Of a stretch of DNA of 64,000 bases, positions 8,431 to 15,377 are shown one piece after another. The stretch is taken from positions 1 through 64,000 of the forward strand of contig NZ_JBJYKD010000005.1 in NCBI RefSeq assembly GCF_049310025.1, given 5' to 3'. The position numbers were made by a program, and so were the translations under genes. Every line of letters starts with the position of its first letter. The first letter of the stretch is position 1. The stretch comes from JBJYKD01 sp049310025 (lineage in GTDB: Bacteria; Bacillota; Thermosediminibacteria; Thermosediminibacterales; Tepidanaerobacteraceae). The notes under the pieces were generated by a model, which had not been told where the DNA came from, did not search any database, and saw only the letters and a list, made by a program, of their open reading frames with translations.

Positions 8431-10677
8431 TCATACCTTTATAATCGGCGCATATTTCAATATCAAGTGTTTTACTCCTACCGAGGGAAAATTTATGGTT
8501 ATCTCCGCGTCCTCGTCCATACCCTCCAGGTCCACCACGGTGCCCTCACCCCATTTGGAATGTCTTACGCGGTCTCCGGGCTTCAGATCGCCCGGCAGGA
8601 AACCGCCATCCCCGAAATTGCCGCAGCTTCCGCCGGAAGTAACCCGCTCTTTGAAGTTTGCACCGCCTCCTGGACGGGATGCCGCGCCATATCTTCCTCC
8701 CGCGGCAATGCCGGCATTTGATCTTTCCGTGGCGCTCGCGACGCCGTTTTCTCCATCGGGGGTAAGTTCCTCCAGCAGTTCCGGCGGTATTTCGTTCAGG
8801 AACCTGGAAGCAGGGTAATAGGACGTATTTCCGTAGATGTTCCGCTGCCATGCCCGGGTAAGATAAAGCATTTTCCTGGCCCTGGTTATGCCCACGTAGC
8901 AAAGGCGCCGTTCCTCTTCAATCTCCTCCTCATCCAGAATGGACCTGGAATGCGGAAAAATTCCCTCGTCCATGCCCGCCAGGAACACCACCGGAAACTC
9001 CAAACCCTTTGCGCTGTGAAGGGTCATAAGCACCACAGCCTCTTCCCTTTCGTCCAGCTCATCCACATCGGAAATCAGTGCCAGCTCCGCCAGGAAATCT
9101 TCCAGGCTCGCCCCCGGGGACCTCTTTTCAAATTCCAGGGCGGCGGATATCATTTCTTTCAGATTTTCCAGGCGGCTCTGAGCATCGGGGGTGTTTTCGG
9201 CGATAAGCTCATCCACATAGCCGGTCCTGTCAAGGATATAATCCATCAGTTCCGAAACGGTCATACCGGCCGAAGTCTTAATGAAGTCTTCTATGAGGTC
9301 GCCAAACCTGCGGAGCTTGCCTTTGACGGCTGGTGAAAAGGGAGTGTCGTCCACATCCTTTATTATTCCAAAAATGCTGGAGTTTTTTTCGGCGGCCAGG
9401 GCTTTCAGGCCGCTCACGGTGGCGTCGCCTATCCCCCGCCGCGGGACGTTAATGATTCTCACAAGGCTGACATTGTCCGAAGGGTTCGCCACCACCCTCA
9501 GGTAGGCCAGCAAATCCTTGATTTCTTTTCTCTGGTAAAACCTGACGCCTCCCACCATCCTGTATGGGAGGCCCATCTTGACCATGACTTCTTCCAGCAC
9601 CCTGGACTGGGCGTTGGTCCTGTAAAGCACCGCAAAATCTCCGTATCTCATGCGCTCCCGCAAAACCAGGTTTTCTATTTCCCGGACAATGAAGAAGGCC
9701 TCCTCGTGTTCATTGTCCAGGGTGATGCACCGCACCTTTTCACCCTTCTCATTTTTGGTCCAGAGCGTTTTTTTCTTGCGGCCGAAGTTGTGGTCTATGA
9801 CGCTGTTGGCGGCATCCAGAATATTCCGTGTGGAGCGGTAGTTTTGCTCCAGGCGGATTACCGTGGCGTCCGGGAAGTCTTCCTCGAAGTCCAGGATGTT
9901 CCGGATGTCCGCCCCCCTGAAACCGTAGATGCTCTGGTCGTCGTCTCCCACCACGCAAAGGTTCCTGTGCTTCCCGGCCAGAAGTCTCAGGAGTTCGTAC
10001 TGCGCGCGGTTGGTGTCCTGGTACTCGTCCACCAGGATATGCCGGAACCTGTCCTGATAGAACGAGAGCACCTCGGGCCTCTCCCGAAAAAGTTCCACCG
10101 TGTTCATGATTATATCGTCAAAGTCCAGGGCGTTGTTTTCTCGAAGCCGTTTCTGGTAGTGCCCGTATATTTGCGCCATGGTTTTTTCCCTGATATTTTT
10201 GGCCTCATCCATGCAATCTTCCGGGGTGAGCAGCCTGTCCTTGGCCCTGCTTATATAATTCAGCACCCCTGACGGAGCATATTTTTTCTCATCGATATTC
10301 AGCTCTTTGAGGCAGTCCTTCATCAACGCCTGCTGGTCCTGCGTGTCAAATATGATAAAATTCCTGCTGTAACCCAGCTTGTCTATATCGGACCGCAAAA
10401 ACCTGACGCAGGCCGAGTGAAAGGTGCTGACCAGGAGGCCTCGCACTCCCGGCAGCAGCGCCTCGATCCTCTCTTTCATCTCCCGGGCGGCCTTGTTGGT
10501 AAAGGTGATGGCAAGGATGCTCTTAGGGTCGACTCCCATCCTCTCTATAAGGTAGGCCACCCTGTAGGTAAGCACCCGTGTCTTGCCGCTGCCGGCCCCC
10601 GCCAGCACGAGCAGGGGCCCTCCCGGGTGCGTGACAGCCTTCTTTTGCTGTGCGTTTAAATCTTTCAGAAAATCCAT
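8431..10677 (-). CDS. pcrA: ATP-dependent DNA helicase PcrA (UvrD family)
   Basis: A 748-residue superfamily 1A 3'-5' helicase used in repair, plasmid replication and removal of recombination intermediates and RNA polymerase. Walker A is GAGSGKT at residues 27-33, followed by the DEYQDTN motif II, the GDDDQSIYGFRGA motif III, and LMTLHSAKGLEF and YVGITRARK near the C-terminal third. A Gly/Ser-rich linker leads to the C-terminal Tudor-like module GDRVRHSKWGEGTVVDLEG that contacts RNA polymerase. ACCTCCCAA on the plus strand is its ribosome site. pcrA-ligA linkage is typical of Firmicutes. Confidence 0.98.
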   Translation of the reverse strand: MDFLKDLNAQQKKAVTHPGGPLLVLAGAGSGKTRVLTYRVAYLIERMGVDPKSILAITFTNKAAREMKERIEALLPGVRGLLVSTFHSACVRFLRSDIDKLGYSRNFIIFDTQDQQALMKDCLKELNIDEKKYAPSGVLNYISRAKDRLLTPEDCMDEAKNIREKTMAQIYGHYQKRLRENNALDFDDIIMNTVELFRERPEVLSFYQDRFRHILVDEYQDTNRAQYELLRLLAGKHRNLCVVGDDDQSIYGFRGADIRNILDFEEDFPDATVIRLEQNYRSTRNILDAANSVIDHNFGRKKKTLWTKNEKGEKVRCITLDNEHEEAFFIVREIENLVLRERMRYGDFAVLYRTNAQSRVLEEVMVKMGLPYRMVGGVRFYQRKEIKDLLAYLRVVANPSDNVSLVRIINVPRRGIGDATVSGLKALAAEKNSSIFGIIKDVDDTPFSPAVKGKLRRFGDLIEDFIKTSAGMTVSELMDYILDRTGYVDELIAENTPDAQSRLENLKEMISAALEFEKRSPGASLEDFLAELALISDVDELDEREEAVVLMTLHSAKGLEFPVVFLAGMDEGIFPHSRSILDEEEIEEERRLCYVGITRARKMLYLTRAWQRNIYGNTSYYPASRFLNEIPPELLEELTPDGENGVASATERSNAGIAAGGRYGAASRPGGGANFKERVTSGGSCGNFGDGGFLPGDLKPGDRVRHSKWGEGTVVDLEGMDEDAEITINFPSVGVKHLILKYAPIIKV

Positions 10678-10690
10678 CGAAAACCTCCCA

Positions 10691-10714
10691 ATAAAAAAGC
10701 GTGGAGACCACGCT
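10691..10714 (-). terminator. Hairpin with T-run between yerC and pcrA
   Basis: On the minus strand AGCGTGG and CCACGCT form a seven-base stem with a three-base loop, followed by six T's. It overlaps the yerC stop codon and ends a few bases before the pcrA ribosome site, so it could reduce read-through into pcrA-ligA. Confidence 0.7.
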
Positions 10715-11021
10715 ACATGTTTTCTCTATCCTTTTTCGCGAGCCTTTCCAAAATCATGTTATAACCGTTGGCGCCGTAATTTAAAAAACGCTTGACCCGG
10801 CTTATGGTAGCGGTGCTGGCGCCGGTGATCTGGGCAATGTCGGTGTAAGTGCGCCCCGCCTTCAGCATCTCGGCTACCTGCAGCCTCTGGGCCATGGCCT
10901 GTATTTCTCCTATTGTGCAGATGTCTTCAAAAAACCGGTAACATTCTTCCCTGGTTTCCAGCAGTAAAATGGCATCGAAGAGCCTGTCAATGCCGGGCCC
11001 TCTCAGACCTTCTAATTCCAT
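10713..11021 (-). CDS. yerC: YerC/YecD-type TrpR-like DNA-binding protein
   Basis: A 102-residue helical protein of the YerC/YecD (TrpR-like) family, found upstream of pcrA in many Firmicutes. The N-terminal half is a helical dimer core. Residues about 58-80 (YTDIAQITGASTATISRVKR) form the helix-turn-helix. In Bacillus the protein has been linked to cell-cycle-related control, but its regulon is not settled. It heads the yerC-pcrA-ligA operon. A terminator-like hairpin sits right at its stop codon. Confidence 0.9.
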   Translation of the reverse strand: MELEGLRGPGIDRLFDAILLLETREECYRFFEDICTIGEIQAMAQRLQVAEMLKAGRTYTDIAQITGASTATISRVKRFLNYGANGYNMILERLAKKDRENM

Positions 11022-11103
11022 GCCACCACCCCGAATTCAAAATTATTTCTAATACACTTCTTCGCCAAAAAAACCTTTATTCCTGCTTTAAACTATAAAA
11101 TTA

Positions 11104-11643
11104 TCACACTAGTATTCTTCTAATGGCATGGGTGAGAAAAGCGAAGGTGGTACCCAGAAAGGCGCCGCTCAATACGTCCGAGGGATAATGCATCCCCGTA
11201 TAAATACGGGAAAGCCCCACCATCGCGGCCAGGGAATAAATGACATAGCTGTAAGACGGAAAATATATGGACAGAATCACCGCCAGGGAGAAACCCGCGG
11301 TGGTGTGCCCCGACGGGAAGGAATAATCCTTCAGCAGTTTTCGCCAGAAGGTCTTTACTTCGGGCAGCACCATATATGGCCTTTTGCGGTAAATGATTTT
11401 TTTAAAAAGCTGGACGATGCCCTGGCTGCCTGTTATGGTTATGAAGGCTTCTGTAGCCGCCAGTTTGGTTTCCCTCTGGCCGAAAGCGTACATCAAAAGG
11501 CAAAGAAGCGTGGTAAAGGTCGCTCCGCCCAGGTGCGTGATGCGCGGCATTACAAAGTCGAGGAACCTGCACCGCAACCTTTGATTGAAATATATAAATA
11601 TTCGTGTATCTTTGTGGTGAAGAAAATTCCAAAATCCCTTCAA
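11104..11643 (-). CDS. PAP2-family membrane phosphatase
   Basis: About 179 residues and several membrane helices. It carries the three motifs of the type 2 phosphatidic acid phosphatase family: K-x6-RP (KKIIYRKRP), PSGHTTAGF and SRIYTGMHYPSDV, with the two catalytic histidines. Such proteins dephosphorylate undecaprenyl pyrophosphate or phosphatidylglycerol phosphate at the membrane surface; the substrate cannot be told here. The start is a TTG at 11643 behind GAGGGGGA. An upstream TTG at 11673 overlaps the Usp stop and is the alternative. It is translationally close to the Usp-like gene, so probably one operon. Confidence 0.85.
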   Translation of the reverse strand: MKGFWNFLHHKDTRIFIYFNQRLRCRFLDFVMPRITHLGGATFTTLLCLLMYAFGQRETKLAATEAFITITGSQGIVQLFKKIIYRKRPYMVLPEVKTFWRKLLKDYSFPSGHTTAGFSLAVILSIYFPSYSYVIYSLAAMVGLSRIYTGMHYPSDVLSGAFLGTTFAFLTHAIRRILV

Positions 11644-11669
11644 AAAAAATCCCCCTCTGCCTCTTAAAC

Positions 11670-12083
11670 TCAATCCACCACTTCCACAACTATTCCGTTC
11701 TTTTCCACAGCTTTAATAAGCGGATTTATTACTTCGCCGCTTTTTTGAATTTCGAAGGCCGATCTGAGCGATTTTCCGACTATTATGTGCGTTATCCTGT
11801 TATTCCTGGCGAACTCCGCCAGGGTGTCGTACACCTTTTCTCCGGAAAGTATCGAAACTGTCCCTCCATGATCCTTTGCCAGCTCGAAAAGTTCAAGCAA
11901 AATCTTGTGTTCCTTTAAATCCCTGTTTAAGTCCTGCCTCTTGTTGACATAAACCACGCAAAACTCCCCGTTCTTTTCTTTGGCCCTGGCCGCACCGCGC
12001 TGAATCAGTCTTTCACAGCTTTTCTGCGGTGTCACGCACACCATAATCCTGTGCTCGACTCCAGGGTCAAATATGACCATCAT
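11670..12083 (-). CDS. Universal-stress-like (KdpD Usp domain) protein
   Basis: About 137 residues with the alpha/beta UspA fold: an N-terminal strand IMVCVTPQKSCERLI, then FCVVYVNKRQD, and the C-terminal ITHIIVGKSLRS nucleotide-loop-like segment. The closest relatives in layout are the Usp domain of KdpD sensor kinases and stand-alone copies of it. No kinase domain is present. The role is unknown, presumably nucleotide sensing. The ATG at 12083 lies ten bases after AAGGAG; an upstream ATG (12092) abuts that site. Its stop overlaps an alternative start of the PAP2 gene. Confidence 0.7.
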   Translation of the reverse strand: MMVIFDPGVEHRIMVCVTPQKSCERLIQRGAARAKEKNGEFCVVYVNKRQDLNRDLKEHKILLELFELAKDHGGTVSILSGEKVYDTLAEFARNNRITHIIVGKSLRSAFEIQKSGEVINPLIKAVEKNGIVVEVVD

Positions 12084-12170
12084 ATGGTCCATTCTCCTTT
12101 CGTTCTTTTTTAAAGAACCTTCATTTTTAATTATATATGAAACCTACAGGTTGTGCAATGAATAAGAATT

Positions 12171-13625
12171 TCATTTTATGACTCTGATGTACTCGAGTTT
12201 TTCATCTTCCGCACCCTGAATGAGGCCGCCCGCATCTTTTAAAAGCAGAACTTCGTCTATTATATCGCGGGTAATGATTTCACCCGGACAGACGATGGGA
12301 ATCCCCGGAGGATAGGCCATTATCATCTCCCCCGAAATTTTTCCCGCCGATTCCCTGAAGGGATGGGGGCGTTTGGGGCTGTAAAAGGCTTCCCTTGGTA
12401 AAAGGGCCGGTTCCGGGATGGGCGGGTCGGGGATGAATGCCGGTTTCCGGCTTTTTAATCCCCGTCCAAACTCCCGTGCCATGGCCCCGAGGGCGTCGAC
12501 CAGGGCGGAAACGGTTTTTTTCGTATCTCCTATACTGACCACCGCCAGAATGTTGTAAAAATCCGAAAGCTCCACCTGTATGTGAAATTTTTTCCTGAGA
12601 ATCCTTGATGCCTCATATCCGGTAATCCCCAGCCGCTTTACATTAATGCATAGCTTGGTGGGATCCAGGGAAAAATCTCTTCCCAGCCCAAGTACGGCGG
12701 TGTCCATACAAGAAAGTCCAGGTATGGAGTTTATTTTTAACCTCGCCCACCGGGCCAGGCTTATGACTTTTGAGAGGAGTTTTTTGCCGTTCAAAGCCAT
12801 GTTTTTCCTGGCAATGTCCAGAGAGGCCAGCAGAATGTATGAAGGGCTGGTGGTCTGGGACAGGTTCAGGACAGATTTGACATAAGACGGGGAAAACCTT
12901 TCCCCTTTCAAAAGCAGCATGGAACTCTGGGTAAGGGAGCCCGCCAGCTTGTGGGTGCTGGAAGCGGCCATATCGGCCCCCGCCTCCATAGCGCAGATCG
13001 GCAGGCTTTCGTGAAATTTCAGATGGGCTCCGTGGGCTTCGTCCACCAGCACCGCCATACCCGAACCGTGGGCAAGCTCCACCAGTTTTTGCAGGGGGCT
13101 CGCCACTCCGTAATAAGTGGTGTTTATGACAAAAAGCGCCCGGGCTTCGGGGTTTTTCCTTATGGCGTTGGCCGCATCTTCAGCCGTTATGCCCATGGCG
13201 ATTCCAAATTCTTCGTCTATTTTAGGCCGGATATACACCGGTTCCGCCCCGCTTAAGATGAGGGAGCTTATGACTGATTTGTGCACGTTCCGCGGCAGTA
13301 GTATCCTGTCCCCTTCCCTGCAGGCGGCCATTATCATGGCCTGAATGCCCGATGAAGTGCCGTTGACCAGGAAAAAGGCCCGGTCCGCCCCGAAAGCCTC
13401 AGCAGCCAGTTCCTCCGCCAGTTTTATCACTCCCGTGGGCCGCATGATGCTGTCCAGGTCGGGCATTATGGTGAGGTCTATATTCAGAGCGTTTTTGCCC
13501 AAAAAAAAGAGCAGTTCGGGGTTGCCGGCGCCGTGCTTGTGCCCCGGCACGTGAAAGGATATAGTCTTTTGTTCCATATATTTTTTCAATGCGTCAAAAA
13601 GGGGGGTATTTTCCTGGGAAAGCAT
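12171..13625 (-). CDS. speA: Orn/Lys/Arg decarboxylase, SpeA/YaaO type
   Basis: A 484-residue PLP-dependent basic amino acid decarboxylase of the short Firmicute type. It is closely similar in motif order to Bacillus SpeA, which converts arginine to agmatine for polyamine synthesis. Visible: TPLFDALKKY at the N-terminus, FHVPGHKHGAG, DEAHGAHLKFH near 193-203, the PLP lysine in SSTHKLAGSLTQSS near 226, and MAYPPGIPIVCPGE in the C-terminal domain. The start is the ATG at 13625 behind AGGAGG; the frame stays open further upstream without a better site. YaaO-like paralogues may prefer lysine or ornithine, so the substrate is uncertain. Confidence 0.85.
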   Translation of the reverse strand: MLSQENTPLFDALKKYMEQKTISFHVPGHKHGAGNPELLFFLGKNALNIDLTIMPDLDSIMRPTGVIKLAEELAAEAFGADRAFFLVNGTSSGIQAMIMAACREGDRILLPRNVHKSVISSLILSGAEPVYIRPKIDEEFGIAMGITAEDAANAIRKNPEARALFVINTTYYGVASPLQKLVELAHGSGMAVLVDEAHGAHLKFHESLPICAMEAGADMAASSTHKLAGSLTQSSMLLLKGERFSPSYVKSVLNLSQTTSPSYILLASLDIARKNMALNGKKLLSKVISLARWARLKINSIPGLSCMDTAVLGLGRDFSLDPTKLCINVKRLGITGYEASRILRKKFHIQVELSDFYNILAVVSIGDTKKTVSALVDALGAMAREFGRGLKSRKPAFIPDPPIPEPALLPREAFYSPKRPHPFRESAGKISGEMIMAYPPGIPIVCPGEIITRDIIDEVLLLKDAGGLIQGAEDEKLEYIRVIK

Positions 13626-13736
13626 TTTTCCTCCTCGTCTTCCGAGCTCCGGACTTATCCGGTTTTCAAACGGCCTGTCCAAATTTTTCGCAAACACACC
13701 GTATACTGCCCGAGACCGGTGGCAGTTTTTCCCATT

Positions 13737-13929
13737 TTAACCCTTAGTTCCGCCAGCAACAGGCTCCAGACGCGCTTTGTGCGAATCCAAAACGATAATA
13801 AGATTTGCACCGGCCGCTTTTGTTCCGCTGCTGAGGCGCCCTCCAAAGCTTGCTTGCGGCAAATTCAAACTGGCCCAGCACCTTAAAGCTGATAGAATCG
13901 TAATCAGGGCGCCTGAGCAGCTGCACCAT
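13737..13929 (-). pseudogene. Frameshifted small gene between LysM gene and speA
   Basis: From ATG 13929 one frame reads MVQLLRRPDYDSISF and on to FEFAASKL, then becomes improbable in composition. Removing one T from the CTTTGG run near 13847 restores a smooth frame, GGRLSSGTKAAGANL followed by IIVLDSHKARLEPVAGGT, ending at 13737. This looks like a protein of about 63 residues broken by one indel, or a sequencing error. I do not recognise it. No good ribosome site is seen before the ATG. The remaining bases to the speA start hold nothing I can name. Confidence 0.3.
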
Positions 13930-13935
13930 TAAACT

Positions 13936-14538
13936 CTAGCGGGAGGTTATCTGGAACTCCAGGCTTAACCTGATGCTGGGAGTGGCCAGGTTCCATCCGG
14001 TAAGTGTGTATCTTCCCGGTCTCACAAGGGTGCTGTCGGTCCTCTGGTCCCATGTAACACGGTAGACCTTTTCCTCGCCTGGCCGGAATGTATCCGTGGT
14101 CACCACCTGGGCAAAGGCCTGGTTCTGGGACCACTGCCATATCAACATATTATCCCGGGTCACTCTGAAATCCACCCTCTGGGAGGTCCTGTAAGTAAGC
14201 GTCAGAGGTACATTTAGTATATTCCTCTTTCTGAATCTTATTACAATCGGCTCACCCGGCCTGAAAACCGCTTTGTTAATGCTCAGGGTGTACTGTACTC
14301 CGTCAAAGGTCCTGGTAACCGTCGGTCTGGAGGGGGGCCGCGGCGGTCTGGGCGGCGGCGTTGGCGGGCAGGGGGGGACAGGAACCGGCCCCTCAACGGG
14401 TATCAACAATACCTGGCCCACAAAAATTATATCCGGATTTGCCAGGTTATTGGCCGCTGCAATGGCTTCCACCGTTGTCCCGAACCTTTCGGCTATAGAT
14501 GTAAGCGTGTCTCCCGGACGCACCACATATTCAACCAA
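13936..14538 (-). CDS. LysM protein with BsuPI-type domain
   Basis: About 200 residues. Residues 3-45 are a LysM peptidoglycan-binding repeat (YVVRPGDTLTSIAERFGTT...NPDIIFVGQVLLIP), followed by a proline-rich linker (PPRPPRPPSRP). The rest is an immunoglobulin-like domain resembling BsuPI, the intracellular proteinase-inhibitor family (PGEPIVIRFRKRN, WSQNQAFAQ, PGRYTLTGW). There is no signal peptide, which suits proteins of the spore surface or mother cell. The chosen start is a TTG at 14538 because AAAGGAGGA ends six bases before it; upstream ATGs lack one. A spore-coat or cortex role is inference. Confidence 0.75.
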   Translation of the reverse strand: MVEYVVRPGDTLTSIAERFGTTVEAIAAANNLANPDIIFVGQVLLIPVEGPVPVPPCPPTPPPRPPRPPSRPTVTRTFDGVQYTLSINKAVFRPGEPIVIRFRKRNILNVPLTLTYRTSQRVDFRVTRDNMLIWQWSQNQAFAQVVTTDTFRPGEEKVYRVTWDQRTDSTLVRPGRYTLTGWNLATPSIRLSLEFQITSR

Positions 14539-14651
14539 GTAAAGTCCTCCTTTCATATGAATTTCCGGCTGCCGTCGTCTTTTTCCCCATGGACTGGTTT
14601 TTAATTTAACCAACCTAATATATGCTATGTAATACTATTCGTATTGGTGAT

Positions 14652-14695
14652 AAAAAAAGCGGTGCCGCGGTATCCGGCGGATACCAATCGGCACC
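14652..14695 (-). terminator. Strong terminator downstream of the lon-linked small genes
   Basis: On the minus strand GGTGCCG...CGGCACC encloses a second perfect stem, GGTATCC-GCC-GGATACC, followed by seven T's. About 175 bases separate it from the end of the acidic-protein gene. That stretch contains another stem (GCTGCCTC/GAGGCGGC), so the transcript has a folded 3' tail or includes a separate small RNA. Confidence 0.85.
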
Positions 14696-14872
14696 AAGAT
14701 TTTTCATAGGTGAGTGGGACCATTGCCGCCTCCTGGAACGGGCAGAGGCAGCGTAAACAAGCCATGCGGCCGGCGGAAATATCTGTTCAAAAGATGCCTT
14801 TTTGCCATGTATTTTATATTTAACTTATATGTATTCCATATGTAACTAACTTAAACGAATTCTATATGTAAC

Positions 14873-15217
14873 TCATTTCCATGTAATATCTACTCCAGAC
14901 GAGGTCAATTCAAAAGTGGCAAGCGTACTTCCATCTTCATCTGCCACTTCCCCGCTGATATCGTAATCTTCGTATTCATCCTGCACATCTTGCACTATGT
15001 CGGAAATCCAGTCTTCGGCAGCACTCGTGCCATACACATCATCCCATTCTTCGCCGTACTTCGAAGTGTCCACCGTTATGGTAATATAAATATCTTCATA
15101 ATCTTCGTCTCCATCAACTTCAATATCGGCTTCCATATCCCCGAAGTCCGGGTCGTAATCGTCAAGATTGCTCCCGTATTCGTCGTTCAGGTAATCCTCC
15201 AGGTCATTGAAATCCAT
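14873..15217 (-). CDS. Very acidic small protein, function unknown
   Basis: 114 residues, extraordinarily rich in Asp, Glu and Tyr (DLEDYLNDEYGSNLDDYDPD at the N-terminus), with no membrane segment and no cysteine. The second half alternates hydrophobic and polar residues (DIYITITVDTSKY, LATFELTSSGVDITWK), suggesting a small beta-rich or alpha/beta fold. I do not recognise a family. It starts inside the end of the coiled-coil gene (14-base overlap) with no clear ribosome site, so translation is probably coupled. It sits in the lon transcript, 161 bases after lon. Confidence 0.65.
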   Translation of the reverse strand: MDFNDLEDYLNDEYGSNLDDYDPDFGDMEADIEVDGDEDYEDIYITITVDTSKYGEEWDDVYGTSAAEDWISDIVQDVQDEYEDYDISGEVADEDGSTLATFELTSSGVDITWK

Positions 15218-15356
15218 GCCGGTGTTTCTTAATTTGAGACTCCAGGTCGCTTATCTTGAAGGCCATGGCGGTATTTTGCTGTTGCAGCCGGCCCAGTTCT
15301 GCTTCCTTCTGCGCCAGCTTATTCTTCAGGTCTGACACCTCCCGGGCCAGCTGCAT
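15204..15356 (-). CDS. Short coiled-coil protein behind lon
   Basis: An ATG at 15356 preceded by ACAGGAGAC opens a 50-residue frame. It reads as a continuous amphipathic helix with heptad-like leucines (LAREVSDLKNKLAQKEAELG, then RLQQQNTAMAFKISDLESQI) and a short basic tail. It begins 21 bases after the lon stop and overlaps the start of the acidic-protein gene. No family is recognised. The strong ribosome site, the clean helix and the overlap support a real gene. Confidence 0.6.
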   Translation of the reverse strand: MQLAREVSDLKNKLAQKEAELGRLQQQNTAMAFKISDLESQIKKHRHGFQ

Positions 15357-15377
15357 GTCTCCTGTCGAGTCTTTTAT

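Noticed and set aside
14652..14870. Possible 6S RNA
   Set aside because: GGTCCCACTCACC looked reminiscent of a 6S-like half, but no matching 3' half closes the expected long stem around a central bubble.
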